Shown here: positions 55,387 to 64,000 of the stretch, one piece after another
How positions within the stretch are numbered: the stretch's first letter is position 1
How the letters are laid out: each line of letters begins with the position of its first letter
Assembly: GCA_937927775.1 (NCBI GenBank)
Contig: CALBEF010000030.1
Location: forward strand, 1 to 64,000
DNA from: an uncultured Anaerolineae bacterium
GTDB lineage: Bacteria > Chloroflexota > Anaerolineae > J036 > Brachytrichaceae
Length of the DNA stretch: 64,000 nt
Reading direction: 5' to 3'
Notes under the pieces: generated by a model
What the model was told of the DNA's origin: nothing
What the model saw: only the letters and a program-made list of their open reading frames with translations
The model's database searches: none
Made by a program: the position numbers and the translations under genes

Positions 55387-55702
55387 GAGGCAGTTATAGC
55401 ATACCCATGGCCGTGCCTGGCTGTGCGCGGGTGTATTGCTCTGTGGGGGCATGTTGCCGGGTTGACGTTGCGCGCGCGGATCATATCCGGGGATTCATCC
55501 GCCGCGCAAATCAGCGGATTGCCCCTGCCGGGAAATGCTCCCTAATTTCCAGCCGATTCCGTGTCTGTCTGCATGAGCCGCCTTCTCGTATCTGTGTTCT
55601 GGGTGGTGCGCGATATGCAGAAGCCGGCTAGAAACCGCTTAAATGTGGTCCGACGTGTCTCGGTGTCTCGCCATAACGACCCGGAGCATGTAAAATCAGG
55701 CC

Positions 55703-56461
55703 ATGAGCTCGCCACGCGACTCGGTCACACCCACACTTGCAGCCATCCTGCAGGCTACGCATCAGCCTGACCAGCGCATTATGCTGCGCGCCCCCAGTGT
55801 GCGGATTGGGCGCGGCGTGACCGGCGCTTATGACATCATCATTCAGCCGGATGATGTGTCTGTGTCGCGCGAGCATGCCTACCTGGTGCTGGAAACGAAC
55901 GTCTGGGTTTTCCACGACACCAGCCGGAATGGGAGCTACGTAAACGGGGAATTGGTGAAAGGACGGCGCGTGGCGCTCAAGCCGGGTGATCGCATCCAGA
56001 TCGGCAAGACCTTCGACTACACATTCAGGATCATCAGCCCGACCTATGAGATGCAGCTCGATCCCGAAGTGCCCAGAGACCTGGGTCAACCGTTGTCGGG
56101 AGGGACTGAATCGCCACCGAGCAAGACAGGCATCTGGATCAGCCCAAGCGCCGCCGTGTGGCGCGACGGCGCCGTTTTGCCGGCCATGCTTTCGCGCACG
56201 GAGTATCGCTTGCTCAAGTTTCTGGCCCGCCGGCCCGGCGATGTGTGTGACTACGATTCCGTCATCCGCGCTGTATGGGGAAGCCCGCGCGAAAAGGACA
56301 GCCTGCACGAGCTGATCTATCGCGTGCGACGCAAGATCGAGCCTGATCCCTCCATGCCGCGCTATCTCATCATCCGCTCCGGTATCGGCGTGGTGTTCTT
56401 TCCGCAGGGGGCCGACGCCAACGGCGCGGCGCCCGAGGCGTCGCCAACCGATGGCGCGTGA
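55703..56461 (+). CDS. FHA domain - winged-helix (OmpR/PhoB C-terminal type) regulator
   Basis: IGRGVTGAYDIIIQPDDVSVSREHAYLVLETNVWVFHDTSRNGSYVNGELV; LSRTEYRLLKFLARRPGDVCDYDSVIRAVWG...DSLHELIYRVRRKIEPDPS. Confidence 0.88.
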   Translation: MSSPRDSVTPTLAAILQATHQPDQRIMLRAPSVRIGRGVTGAYDIIIQPDDVSVSREHAYLVLETNVWVFHDTSRNGSYVNGELVKGRRVALKPGDRIQIGKTFDYTFRIISPTYEMQLDPEVPRDLGQPLSGGTESPPSKTGIWISPSAAVWRDGAVLPAMLSRTEYRLLKFLARRPGDVCDYDSVIRAVWGSPREKDSLHELIYRVRRKIEPDPSMPRYLIIRSGIGVVFFPQGADANGAAPEASPTDGA

Positions 56462-56472
56462 GATCGCCGGCC

Positions 56473-57159
56473 TTATTCCCACTTGACGCGCAGCACGCAG
56501 GGCCTGTGGGTCAGGTGGCCCACCAGGCGTTGTGAGATTTCGCCGGCCCGGCGCTGTTTGAACTCCAGGTCGAACTTCAGCGTGCGTTGTTGAAGCCGCA
56601 GGTCGTGTTCCAGTTCGATGTGCAGCACGCGCACGCCGAAGCCCTCGATCTCGCGCCGGATGCCTTCGCTGGGCGTGTCGTCGTCGAGCGTTGTGGTGAG
56701 TGAAAGCGAAGCATATCGCTCCACGCCGATGAGCCGATCGAACCAGGGCAGCGACAGCACAACGATCAGCGCGACTCCCAGCCCGATCAGCCCCAGGACA
56801 ATGTAGCCGCTGCCGTAGGCCAGACCCAGGATGGTCACGTACCACAGGACGGCGGCAGTGGTCAGCCCGCGCACGAGATTGCCCTGGCGCAGAATGGTGC
56901 CGGCGCCGAGGAATCCCATGCCAGTGAGCACGCCGGCGGCCAGCCGGGCCGGATCGGGGCGCCAGTCTATGCTGGTCGTCGAGGCTCCGGCGTACCAGAA
57001 CTCTGACAGCAGGGCTGCCATCGCCGCTGCCACGCACACCAGCGTGGTGGTGCGCAAACCGGCCGGGCGGCCGCGACTCTCGCGCTCCAGGCCCAGGATC
57101 AGTCCGGTCACGACCGCAGCGCCCATGCGCAACAGCACAGCGTCAATTGGCAGCGGCAT
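56473..57159 (-). CDS. MgtC/SapB-family membrane protein
   Basis: TGLILGLERESRGRPAGLRTTTLVCVAAAMAALLS; AAGVLTGMGFLGAGTILRQGNLVRGLTTAAVLW. Confidence 0.88.
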   Translation of the reverse strand: MPLPIDAVLLRMGAAVVTGLILGLERESRGRPAGLRTTTLVCVAAAMAALLSEFWYAGASTTSIDWRPDPARLAAGVLTGMGFLGAGTILRQGNLVRGLTTAAVLWYVTILGLAYGSGYIVLGLIGLGVALIVVLSLPWFDRLIGVERYASLSLTTTLDDDTPSEGIRREIEGFGVRVLHIELEHDLRLQQRTLKFDLEFKQRRAGEISQRLVGHLTHRPCVLRVKWE

Positions 57160-57257
57160 ACCTGTTATCACACCACAAAGGGTCGAAGAACACAAAGAGG
57201 ATCAGGACAGGGATCAGGTTCCCTTTGTGTCCTTTGTTCCCTTGCAGGGCCAGGCGC

Positions 57258-58907
57258 TTACACGACGACCGGGATCACCATGGGCCGGCGCCGGGTTTCG
57301 CCATACACGAACTTGTTCAGCGCGTCCACCGCCTTTTCCTTGAGCACGGCGTCGCTGGTGGTCCCGTTCAGGCTCTTCAGCCCCTCGCGCACCGATTGCG
57401 CCATCGTCTTGATGAAGTCCTCGGAATCCTTCGTGTAGACGAAGCCGCGCGTGATGATCTCCGGATCGCCGGCCAGTCCGCCCTGCGGGTCGCGGCGCAT
57501 GACCAGCAGGATGAAGCCGTCGCGGGCCAGCATTTCGCGGTCACGAATCACGACCGGCCCGATATCGCCCACGCCGCTGCCGTCGATGAACACATAGCCG
57601 CCTGGAATGCGGTCGAGCTTGCGCGCCTGGCCATCGGTGAACTCGACCGGCGTTCCGTTCTCGACGACGAACACATTCTCAGCCGGGATGCCGAGTTGCC
57701 GCGCCAGCCGGCCATGCGCCGTCAACATGCGCAACTCGCCGTGCACAGGAATGAAGTACTTCGGGCGCAACAGGCTGATCAGCAATTTTTGCTCTTCCTG
57801 CCGGGCATGGCCGGACACGTGCACCTGCGCCAGCGGCGAGTAGATCACGTTGGCGCCTTTCTGGAACAGGCGGTTGATGATGCGGTGCACGTATTCCTCG
57901 TTGCCAGGGATGGGATGCGCTGACAGCACGATGCTGTCGCCGGGCATGGCGTTGAGCAGTGAATGCCGGCCGGTGGCCATGCGGCCCAGCACGGCGCTTG
58001 GCTCGCCCTGTGTGCCGGTGGCCATGACGGCCACCTCGTGCGGCGGCATTTTCACGGCGTCTTCCAGTCTCACCAGCATGCCGTCGGGGATGTCCAGATA
58101 ACCCATCTTCTGGGCGATCTTGACGTTCTCCATCATGCTGGCGCCGGCGATAGCCAGCCTGCGCCCGTACATCTCGCTGATGTTCACGACCTGCTGCACG
58201 CGCGAGATGAGCGAGGCGAAGGTTGCGACAATGACGCGGCCCTCGGCGTCGCGGAACACATTTTCCAGCGCCGGCTCGATGTCGCGCTCGCTGGGGGTGA
58301 TGCCGGGTTGCTCGGCGTTGGTGCTGTCTGACAACAGCGCCAGCACGCCCCGCCCGGCAAACTCGGCCAGTTTGGCGAAGTCCGGCTTGTGACCGTCCAC
58401 CGGCGTGTGATCGAACTTGAAGTCGCCGCTGTGGACGATCAGGCCGGCCGGTGTGGTGACGCCCATCCCCACGTTGTCGGGGATGCTGTGGCACATGCGA
58501 AAGAACTCGACCTTGAAGGGGCCGATATTGGCGACGCCGTTAGTCGGCAGCGCGTTGATGGTCGTTTTATCCAGGACTTTGGCTTCCTTCAGCTTGATCT
58601 CCAGCAGCCCTTTGGTCAGCGCGGTGCAGTAGATCGGCACATTCGGGAAGTCCTTGACCACATAGGGCATGGCGCCAGTGTGATCTTCGTGACCATGTGT
58701 GACGACGATGCCGCGAACCTGGTCTCGTCTGTCTTTGAGATACGTATAGTCGGGGATAACGGCGTCGATGCCGTGCATGTCGGACTCGGGGAACATGATG
58801 CCGCCGTCCACGAGCAGGATGTTCCTGCCGTATTCGTAGGCCATCATATTCTTGCCGACTTCACCCAGACCGCCGATGGGAATCCATTTAAGCGATTGCG
58901 ATGCCAT
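57258..58907 (-). CDS. rnj: Ribonuclease J
   Basis: KWIPIGGLGEVGKNMMAYEYG; VVTHGHEDHTGAMPYV; SHPIPGNEEYVHRIINRLFQKGANVIYS; VHVSGHARQEEQKLLISLLRPKYFIPVHGE. Confidence 0.95.
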   Translation of the reverse strand: MASQSLKWIPIGGLGEVGKNMMAYEYGRNILLVDGGIMFPESDMHGIDAVIPDYTYLKDRRDQVRGIVVTHGHEDHTGAMPYVVKDFPNVPIYCTALTKGLLEIKLKEAKVLDKTTINALPTNGVANIGPFKVEFFRMCHSIPDNVGMGVTTPAGLIVHSGDFKFDHTPVDGHKPDFAKLAEFAGRGVLALLSDSTNAEQPGITPSERDIEPALENVFRDAEGRVIVATFASLISRVQQVVNISEMYGRRLAIAGASMMENVKIAQKMGYLDIPDGMLVRLEDAVKMPPHEVAVMATGTQGEPSAVLGRMATGRHSLLNAMPGDSIVLSAHPIPGNEEYVHRIINRLFQKGANVIYSPLAQVHVSGHARQEEQKLLISLLRPKYFIPVHGELRMLTAHGRLARQLGIPAENVFVVENGTPVEFTDGQARKLDRIPGGYVFIDGSGVGDIGPVVIRDREMLARDGFILLVMRRDPQGGLAGDPEIITRGFVYTKDSEDFIKTMAQSVREGLKSLNGTTSDAVLKEKAVDALNKFVYGETRRRPMVIPVVV

Positions 58908-59306
58908 GAAAAGAAAGCGTTGTGATGCTCCTCAGTCGGGCACGGCAATACGGCGCCACTCCCGCACAGGGGGGCGGACGTGTCGCGCCCGAAAATGGCG
59001 TCCGGCGGCCTGCGGCCTCCGGCGCCTGTGTTGAAAAATGACCCACAACGCGCGCGACTGCCTCGCGCGCGTCAAAGTTCGATAGATGCCAAACACGGCG
59101 GGGACGAGTGTGGAGAATATCGGCCATAAGAATGGCTGTCAGGCCGGTCAGGCGCTGAGTCAACCAGGTCAGCAAAGCGCCGACCGATGTGCGCAAGCCA
59201 CAATGATCGTTCATGCACCGGCCGTGGCTGCGGCCAATCCACACCCCGCCCATCCAAATTACAAGCCAGTACAATCGCCTCATTATACCCTTGAATACCC
59301 TTGACT

Positions 59307-59915
59307 ATGGAAAGCTGGAGGAGACACGAACACATGCGGGTCGGAACTGAAGCGCAGGCGATCTGCGCGCACATTGCGGGAACGAACTATTGCCAGGCCG
59401 GCGCGACCGTTGCGTTGAGCGGCGCGCTGGCGGCGGCTTTAGGCCAGGCCACGGCCAACGGCAGTCTGGACGAGCAGGTGGCCGGCGCAGCCGCCGAAGC
59501 TGCGCGCAGTGTTCAGCGCGCGTTGACAGACATTCGAGAACGTTTCCTCGCGCTGGCCGATCAGGATGGAACGGCCATCGGGGAGATGTACGCTCTCAAG
59601 AAGAGCGGTCAGGCGTTGAGAGGGTATGCCCTGTTATGTGACGGCCCGCGTGAAATGGCAGAGCTGGCTATTCGCGCCGCCCGCGCGTTGCAGGATTACC
59701 GCCGCTTTGTGTGTGAGCGCACGCGCGACGATCTGGAGTTCAGCATCACCCTGATGGCGACTGTGGCGCGCGCGGCGATGCAGTTGCTGGACAGCAACAT
59801 GCGCATCTGGCCGCTGCCGGAATTGCTGGCCCGGTATGACACTGTGGTGACAGACCTGGCGGCGCAGATCGACGCGCTCACGCCGGCCAAACGTATCCGC
59901 CGGCAAATGGACTGA
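59307..59915 (+). CDS. Cyclodeaminase/cyclohydrolase (FTCD-C/FchA)-like four-helix protein, divergent
   Basis: CQAGATVALSGALAAALGQATA (cf. PGGGSVAALAGALAAAL); DGTAIGEMYALKKS; AELAIRAARALQDYRRFVCERTRDDLEFSITLMATVARAAMQLLDSNM; start uncertain (59307 or 59334). Confidence 0.55.
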   Translation: MESWRRHEHMRVGTEAQAICAHIAGTNYCQAGATVALSGALAAALGQATANGSLDEQVAGAAAEAARSVQRALTDIRERFLALADQDGTAIGEMYALKKSGQALRGYALLCDGPREMAELAIRAARALQDYRRFVCERTRDDLEFSITLMATVARAAMQLLDSNMRIWPLPELLARYDTVVTDLAAQIDALTPAKRIRRQMD

Positions 59916-59956
59916 CGGCGCTTGTCACTTTGCCACAGTGGGGCACAATAGGCGGC

Positions 59957-61048
59957 ATGAGCAACACGACTTCGTTCAACGGCCTGGGCATGAACCTGGG
60001 CAATCTGTCGCGTCTGTCGCGCGCCAAAACGCGCTCCATCAGCGCCGAAAACTTCACCGGCGAGAAGGGCAAGGGCGGTATGGCGACCGAAGGCACCGGC
60101 GCTCATGTCGGGCGCGAGCTGGGGCAGGGCTGGAAAATCTCGCCCAGCGTCAACATCCCGGCGCGCGCCACCTTCGCCCTGGCCGACATCGCCGGCCCCG
60201 GCGCCATCCAGCAGATCTGGCTTACCCTGTTCCCCGATTACTGGCGGCGCATGATCCTGCGCATGTACTGGGATGGCGAAGAGACGCCCTCGGTCGAAGC
60301 GCCGGTGGGCGACTTTTTCTGCAACGGCTGGTGCCAGCGCAGCAATGTCACATCGCTGGCCGTGTGCGTCAATCCGGCCGGCGGTTTCAACTCGTACTGG
60401 GAGATGCCGTTCCGCAGGTCGGCGCGCATCACGCTGGAGAACCGGCACGATGAGGCCGTCACTGTCTACTACCAGGTGAACTACACGCTCACCGAAGTGC
60501 CGGACGACGCCGCCTATTTTCACGCCCAGTGGCGGCGCAGCAACCCGTTGCCCTACAAAAACGTGCACACGCTGCTCGATGGCGTCCAGGGCTGGGGTCA
60601 ATACGTCGGCACTTACCTGGCCTGGGGCGTCAATAACAACGGCTGGTGGGGCGAGGGCGAAATCAAGTTCTACATGGACGGCGACACCGACTGGCCGACC
60701 ATCTGCGGCACCGGCACCGAAGACTATTTCGGCGGCGCGTGGAACTTCGAGCATCCGCGCGGCGAATATGGCGTGTTCAGCTCGCCCTACACCGGCCTCT
60801 CACAGGTTATCAAGCCCGACGGCCTGTATCGCAGCCAGCAGCGTTTTGGCATGTATCGCTGGCACATCATGGATCCCATTCGCTTCGAGCAGGACTTGCG
60901 CGTGACCATTCAGGCGCTTGGCTGGCGTCCCAACGGGCCGTATCTGCCGTTGCAGGACGACATCGCCTCGACTGCGTTCTGGTATCAGACCGAGCCGCAC
61001 GCAGCCTTCCCGCGATTGCCCGATCGTGACTATTTGGATGTGATCTGA
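59957..61048 (+). CDS. DUF2961 / GH172-family protein
   Basis: IPARATFALADIAGPGAIQQIWLTLFPDYWRRMILRMYWDGEETPSVEAPVGDFF; GTGTEDYFGGAWNF. Confidence 0.88.
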   Translation: MSNTTSFNGLGMNLGNLSRLSRAKTRSISAENFTGEKGKGGMATEGTGAHVGRELGQGWKISPSVNIPARATFALADIAGPGAIQQIWLTLFPDYWRRMILRMYWDGEETPSVEAPVGDFFCNGWCQRSNVTSLAVCVNPAGGFNSYWEMPFRRSARITLENRHDEAVTVYYQVNYTLTEVPDDAAYFHAQWRRSNPLPYKNVHTLLDGVQGWGQYVGTYLAWGVNNNGWWGEGEIKFYMDGDTDWPTICGTGTEDYFGGAWNFEHPRGEYGVFSSPYTGLSQVIKPDGLYRSQQRFGMYRWHIMDPIRFEQDLRVTIQALGWRPNGPYLPLQDDIASTAFWYQTEPHAAFPRLPDRDYLDVI

Positions 61049-61103
61049 TCCCTGCCAATCACAGGGGGGCCGCGCGCGCAACCAACTCTCCTCCAGGCTC
61101 ACT

Positions 61104-61130
61104 CTCCCGCAGGTTTGGAACCTGCGGGAG
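61104..61130. repeat. Dispersed palindrome copy D
   Basis: CTCCCGCAGGTT-tgg-AACCTGCGGGAG. Confidence 0.9.
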
Positions 61131-61153
61131 GGGCAACTTGAAGGGACGGGGGC

Positions 61154-62554
61154 TTATTCGCGCTCGGGCGTGATCGGCGCGGGGTGGTCGCTGAGATCCT
61201 GCGGGGATTTGTGAATCTCCGGTTGTGACACAAACGTGCTCACCATCTCGCGCGTGTCCGTCACGCCCAGCCAGGTGAACAGGTCTGTGAAGCGGCGTTC
61301 GAGCAGGGCGCGGATGTGGCTGCGATCCAGCTCGCTGAGGTCCCACAAGCGCTGCTTGAAGGGGCCGATGGCGCGCCGGCGCGCGCGGTGCAGGAATTGC
61401 GCCTCGCTGAGGCCGGGCTTGCGCTCGTTTTCCAGCGCCTTCAGTATCCAGTCGCGCATCTCCACCAGCAGCGGTTCGGGCAAAGCGTCGATGACGATGT
61501 TTTGCAGTTGAGTGGCCAGTTTGACTTCCAGCGCGCCGCTGCGCGCAAACTGCGGGAACATCTCATCCGGCGCCGTGCTGGTTCCGTGTTGCGAGACGCC
61601 GCCCAAACCGTACTCTTTGCGGGCTGCTTCGGCCAGCTCGCGCAACAGGGCAAAATCGACCTCTGGCGCGAGCACAGTCCCATTCGGCGCAACAACGCCG
61701 CCGCGTGTCGTGCCGGCCATCACGGCGACCTTGCACAGGCCGGGCTTGTGGCGCAGCGCGCGGGCGCAGCCGTCCAGATAGGCGCGCAATTCGTGAATGT
61801 CGCTGTTGCGCTGTCCGCCTTCGCCGATTTCGCCGCCGACTGCCGCAATGACATTGTGCGGCTGGCGGGCGCGAATGTAATCGGTCAACAGCGCGGTCAA
61901 CTCGTAGTTGCGGCGCTGCTGCTCGGCCGGCGCGCTGCGGGTCATATCCACCACGGTGGACGTGTCGAGGTCGAAGTTGTAGAAGCCGGCCTGCAACGAC
62001 TCGTCGATCAGACGGCGCAAAGCGCCCAACTCCGCGTCGGTGTCTTTCTTGTAGCGCTCGGCCAGCAGTTGAAAATGATCGCCCTGCAGGAAGACCGGTC
62101 CGCGAAAGCCTTCCCTGATGGCGGCGGCGAGCACCACGCTGGTGTATTCAGCCGGTCGCTGGCTGGTGTCGACCATCTCGTTGCGCGTCAACTCGAAGAT
62201 CAGCGCGCCGGTTTTGGTTTTGACAGCGGCGCTGAAAGCAGCGCGGGCCGAGTCATAGGCCAGCGCGCGCAGGTTGACAGCCGGCACGGCGAAGCTGGCA
62301 GGGACGCGCTCGAAGCCTCGCGCGATGTATAGCTCGTGGATGGAAGCCGGCCGGATGCCCAGGGTCTGCGCTGTTTCCCAGATCAGCCAGCGCGCCCAGT
62401 CTCGTGTTTCCCCGGCTCCAAATACTGCCTCACGCGCGAGCGTGTCGATGTCTCTTGCCTTCAGGGCGCCTTCGTCGCGCACCCGCACGCGCTCAGCGTC
62501 AACCTCGATTGATCCGCTCGTCTTGTCGAGCGCTGACAGAAGCGTTGCATTCAT
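61154..62554 (-). CDS. Class II ketose-bisphosphate aldolase-like protein
   Basis: FLQGDHFQLLAERYKKD; FYNFDLDTSTVVDM; AAVGGEIGEGGQRNSDIHELRAYLDG; GGVSQHGTSTAPDEMF. Confidence 0.65.
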   Translation of the reverse strand: MNATLLSALDKTSGSIEVDAERVRVRDEGALKARDIDTLAREAVFGAGETRDWARWLIWETAQTLGIRPASIHELYIARGFERVPASFAVPAVNLRALAYDSARAAFSAAVKTKTGALIFELTRNEMVDTSQRPAEYTSVVLAAAIREGFRGPVFLQGDHFQLLAERYKKDTDAELGALRRLIDESLQAGFYNFDLDTSTVVDMTRSAPAEQQRRNYELTALLTDYIRARQPHNVIAAVGGEIGEGGQRNSDIHELRAYLDGCARALRHKPGLCKVAVMAGTTRGGVVAPNGTVLAPEVDFALLRELAEAARKEYGLGGVSQHGTSTAPDEMFPQFARSGALEVKLATQLQNIVIDALPEPLLVEMRDWILKALENERKPGLSEAQFLHRARRRAIGPFKQRLWDLSELDRSHIRALLERRFTDLFTWLGVTDTREMVSTFVSQPEIHKSPQDLSDHPAPITPERE

Positions 62555-62672
62555 GGGGACACCTCTTGAACAAGCTCGATGAGGGCCGCTTGCGAATAGT
62601 ATAGGCCAACGCGGGCCGGGCGCAACGCGCGCATTTCAGCGCAGAGGCCAGGCGCGCAGGGATTTGATTGCG

Positions 62673-63878
62673 TCAGCCCCCTGCGCTGCGGCGCTGGCTC
62701 ACCGGCGCGCTCGCCAGGGCGCGATATCGCTCGACAACCATCTCGAACACCGGCTCGCCCGGCGACAGCTCGCACACCTCGCCCAGCACTCTGGCAATGC
62801 CATAGCTGTGCAGCCGGCTTTGCAGATCGGCGGCGACGGGATCGGTCGGATCGTTGAAGCGCAGGCCGGCGGCGATGCCGGTGACCAGATGGGCCGGCGC
62901 GACGCCTTCGATGACAGCATTGAGCGCTGCGCCAACCAACCGGTCGGCGCGGGCCAGCTTGCGGATGGGGTCGCGCCCCAGCCGTGAAATCGTGTCGCCC
63001 AACACGCGATTGCGAAAGCGATGCAGCAAATCATCGATGTTCGCCAGCAGCGCGCCTTGCGGTGGATGGTACTTGCGCGCCAGCGCCAGCGCCGATTCCT
63101 CCATCGCGCCGCGCGCCTGGAAGTAAATCTCATCGTCATCGAGCGCGTCGTAGCCGTACTCGTAGCCGGCCAGGTATCCGAGATATGCCAGCACGGCGTG
63201 GCCGGCGTTGTGAATGTACAGCTTGCGCTCGGTGTAGAACGAAAACGGAGCGAACGGGAACATGCCCACGATGGCCGGCGGCTCGCCCACAAAGCCATTG
63301 CGGTCAACCGGCAGCTCTTTGTACGGCTCCACGACGATCAAGCCGGGGTCTTGCGCGCGCATCTCCGGCGTGGGGGCCGGCACCATGCGCGCGATCACCG
63401 TGTCCACAAAACCGATGTGGCCGGCAACGTACTCGTGAAGTTCGCGCGGCACGGCCTGCAACACCATCTCGCGCAGAATGGCAGCCGCGCCTTTCAAGTT
63501 CTCGCAGATGATGAAGTTGAGCGGCTCGGACACGCCGGCCCGGGCGCGGCGCTCGAGGCCTTTGGCGAGTGTGGGCGCCACGTATTTCAGCGCGCCGGCG
63601 CCGACGGCGGTCGCGCCGATCTGCGTTTCGGGCGATGCCAGCAGCGCGGCGATTTCATCGACCTGGCCGGCGTGGAACGCGCGCGCCGGCCCAACCGTCA
63701 CTTCCTCGGTGTATTCGTTGGTGACCAGGCGAATGCGGTATTGCCCGCGCGCATTCAGCGCATCGAGCAGCAACGGGTCGATGTCTACGAAGTTGACGCG
63801 GTAGCCGGATTCGCTGTACAACTGGCCGATGAAACCGCGCCCGATGTTGCCGGCGCCGAAGATCACAGACTCTTTCAT
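62673..63878 (-). CDS. mtlD: Mannitol-1-phosphate 5-dehydrogenase-like
   Basis: SVIFGAGNIGRGFIGQLYSESGYRVNFVDIDPLLLDALNARGQYRIRLV; FVDTVIARMVP; KLYIHNAGHAVLAYLGY. Confidence 0.85.
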   Translation of the reverse strand: MKESVIFGAGNIGRGFIGQLYSESGYRVNFVDIDPLLLDALNARGQYRIRLVTNEYTEEVTVGPARAFHAGQVDEIAALLASPETQIGATAVGAGALKYVAPTLAKGLERRARAGVSEPLNFIICENLKGAAAILREMVLQAVPRELHEYVAGHIGFVDTVIARMVPAPTPEMRAQDPGLIVVEPYKELPVDRNGFVGEPPAIVGMFPFAPFSFYTERKLYIHNAGHAVLAYLGYLAGYEYGYDALDDDEIYFQARGAMEESALALARKYHPPQGALLANIDDLLHRFRNRVLGDTISRLGRDPIRKLARADRLVGAALNAVIEGVAPAHLVTGIAAGLRFNDPTDPVAADLQSRLHSYGIARVLGEVCELSPGEPVFEMVVERYRALASAPVSQRRSAGG

Positions 63879-63908
63879 GTTTTGGATTTTCGATTTTGGA
63901 TTGGCGCA

Positions 63909-63983
63909 GCGTGGTGCGTATCTCGTATTGCGTGGTGCGTATCTTGTATTGCGTGGTGCGTATCTCGTATTGCGTGGTGCGTA
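63909..63983 (-). repeat. 21-bp (3x7) tandem array, heptamer-related (AATACGA GATACGC ACCACGC on minus strand)
   Basis: gcgtggtgcgtatctcgtatt x3 plus partial, upstream of mtlD. Confidence 0.92.
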
Positions 63984-64000
63984 ATGTGTTCTATCTGACT

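Noticed and set aside
63909-63983. Possible CRISPR array because of regular repeats
   Set aside because: Units are contiguous 7/21-mers with no unique spacers and no cas genes; it is a simple tandem array.

Overview
This 64 kb window is GC-rich, gene-dense bacterial chromosome. Gene content and style suggest a Chloroflexota (Anaerolineae-like) lineage; that is inference. I support about 55 protein-coding genes, two tRNAs (His-GTG, Arg-CCT), a Zn/Cd-type efflux operon with a readable promoter/operator, a sufCBD operon, and core genes (dnaN, efp, prs, rnj, birA, proA C-terminus, pheA, mtnP). No CRISPR array, rRNA, prophage or transposase was seen. Main points of interest: (1) SufB carries two full inteins with DOD endonuclease motifs, 62 extein residues apart, boundaries mapped to the base; (2) a MTA/SAH-deaminase-like amidohydrolase is fused to a C-terminal CYTH-like domain; (3) short-unit tandem arrays (7, 8 and 9 bp units) recur between genes, with the AAYACGC heptamer sense-oriented in three 5' leaders; (4) a near-identical CTCCCGCAGGTT/AACCTGCGGGAG palindrome occurs four times in different gene contexts; (5) GCCGGC is strongly over-represented, like cyanobacterial HIP1; (6) a XamI-type R-M locus appears to have lost most of its endonuclease; (7) a deletion-like scar seems to join two formerly divergent genes, with a nonsense codon in the GntR remnant; (8) a PspA / membrane coiled-coil / NfeD / SPFH cluster; (9) an FHA-winged-helix regulator; (10) Cys-rich insertions in a P-type ATPase next to a GDCCVxC protein. 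All calls are from reading the sequence; no database search was run.
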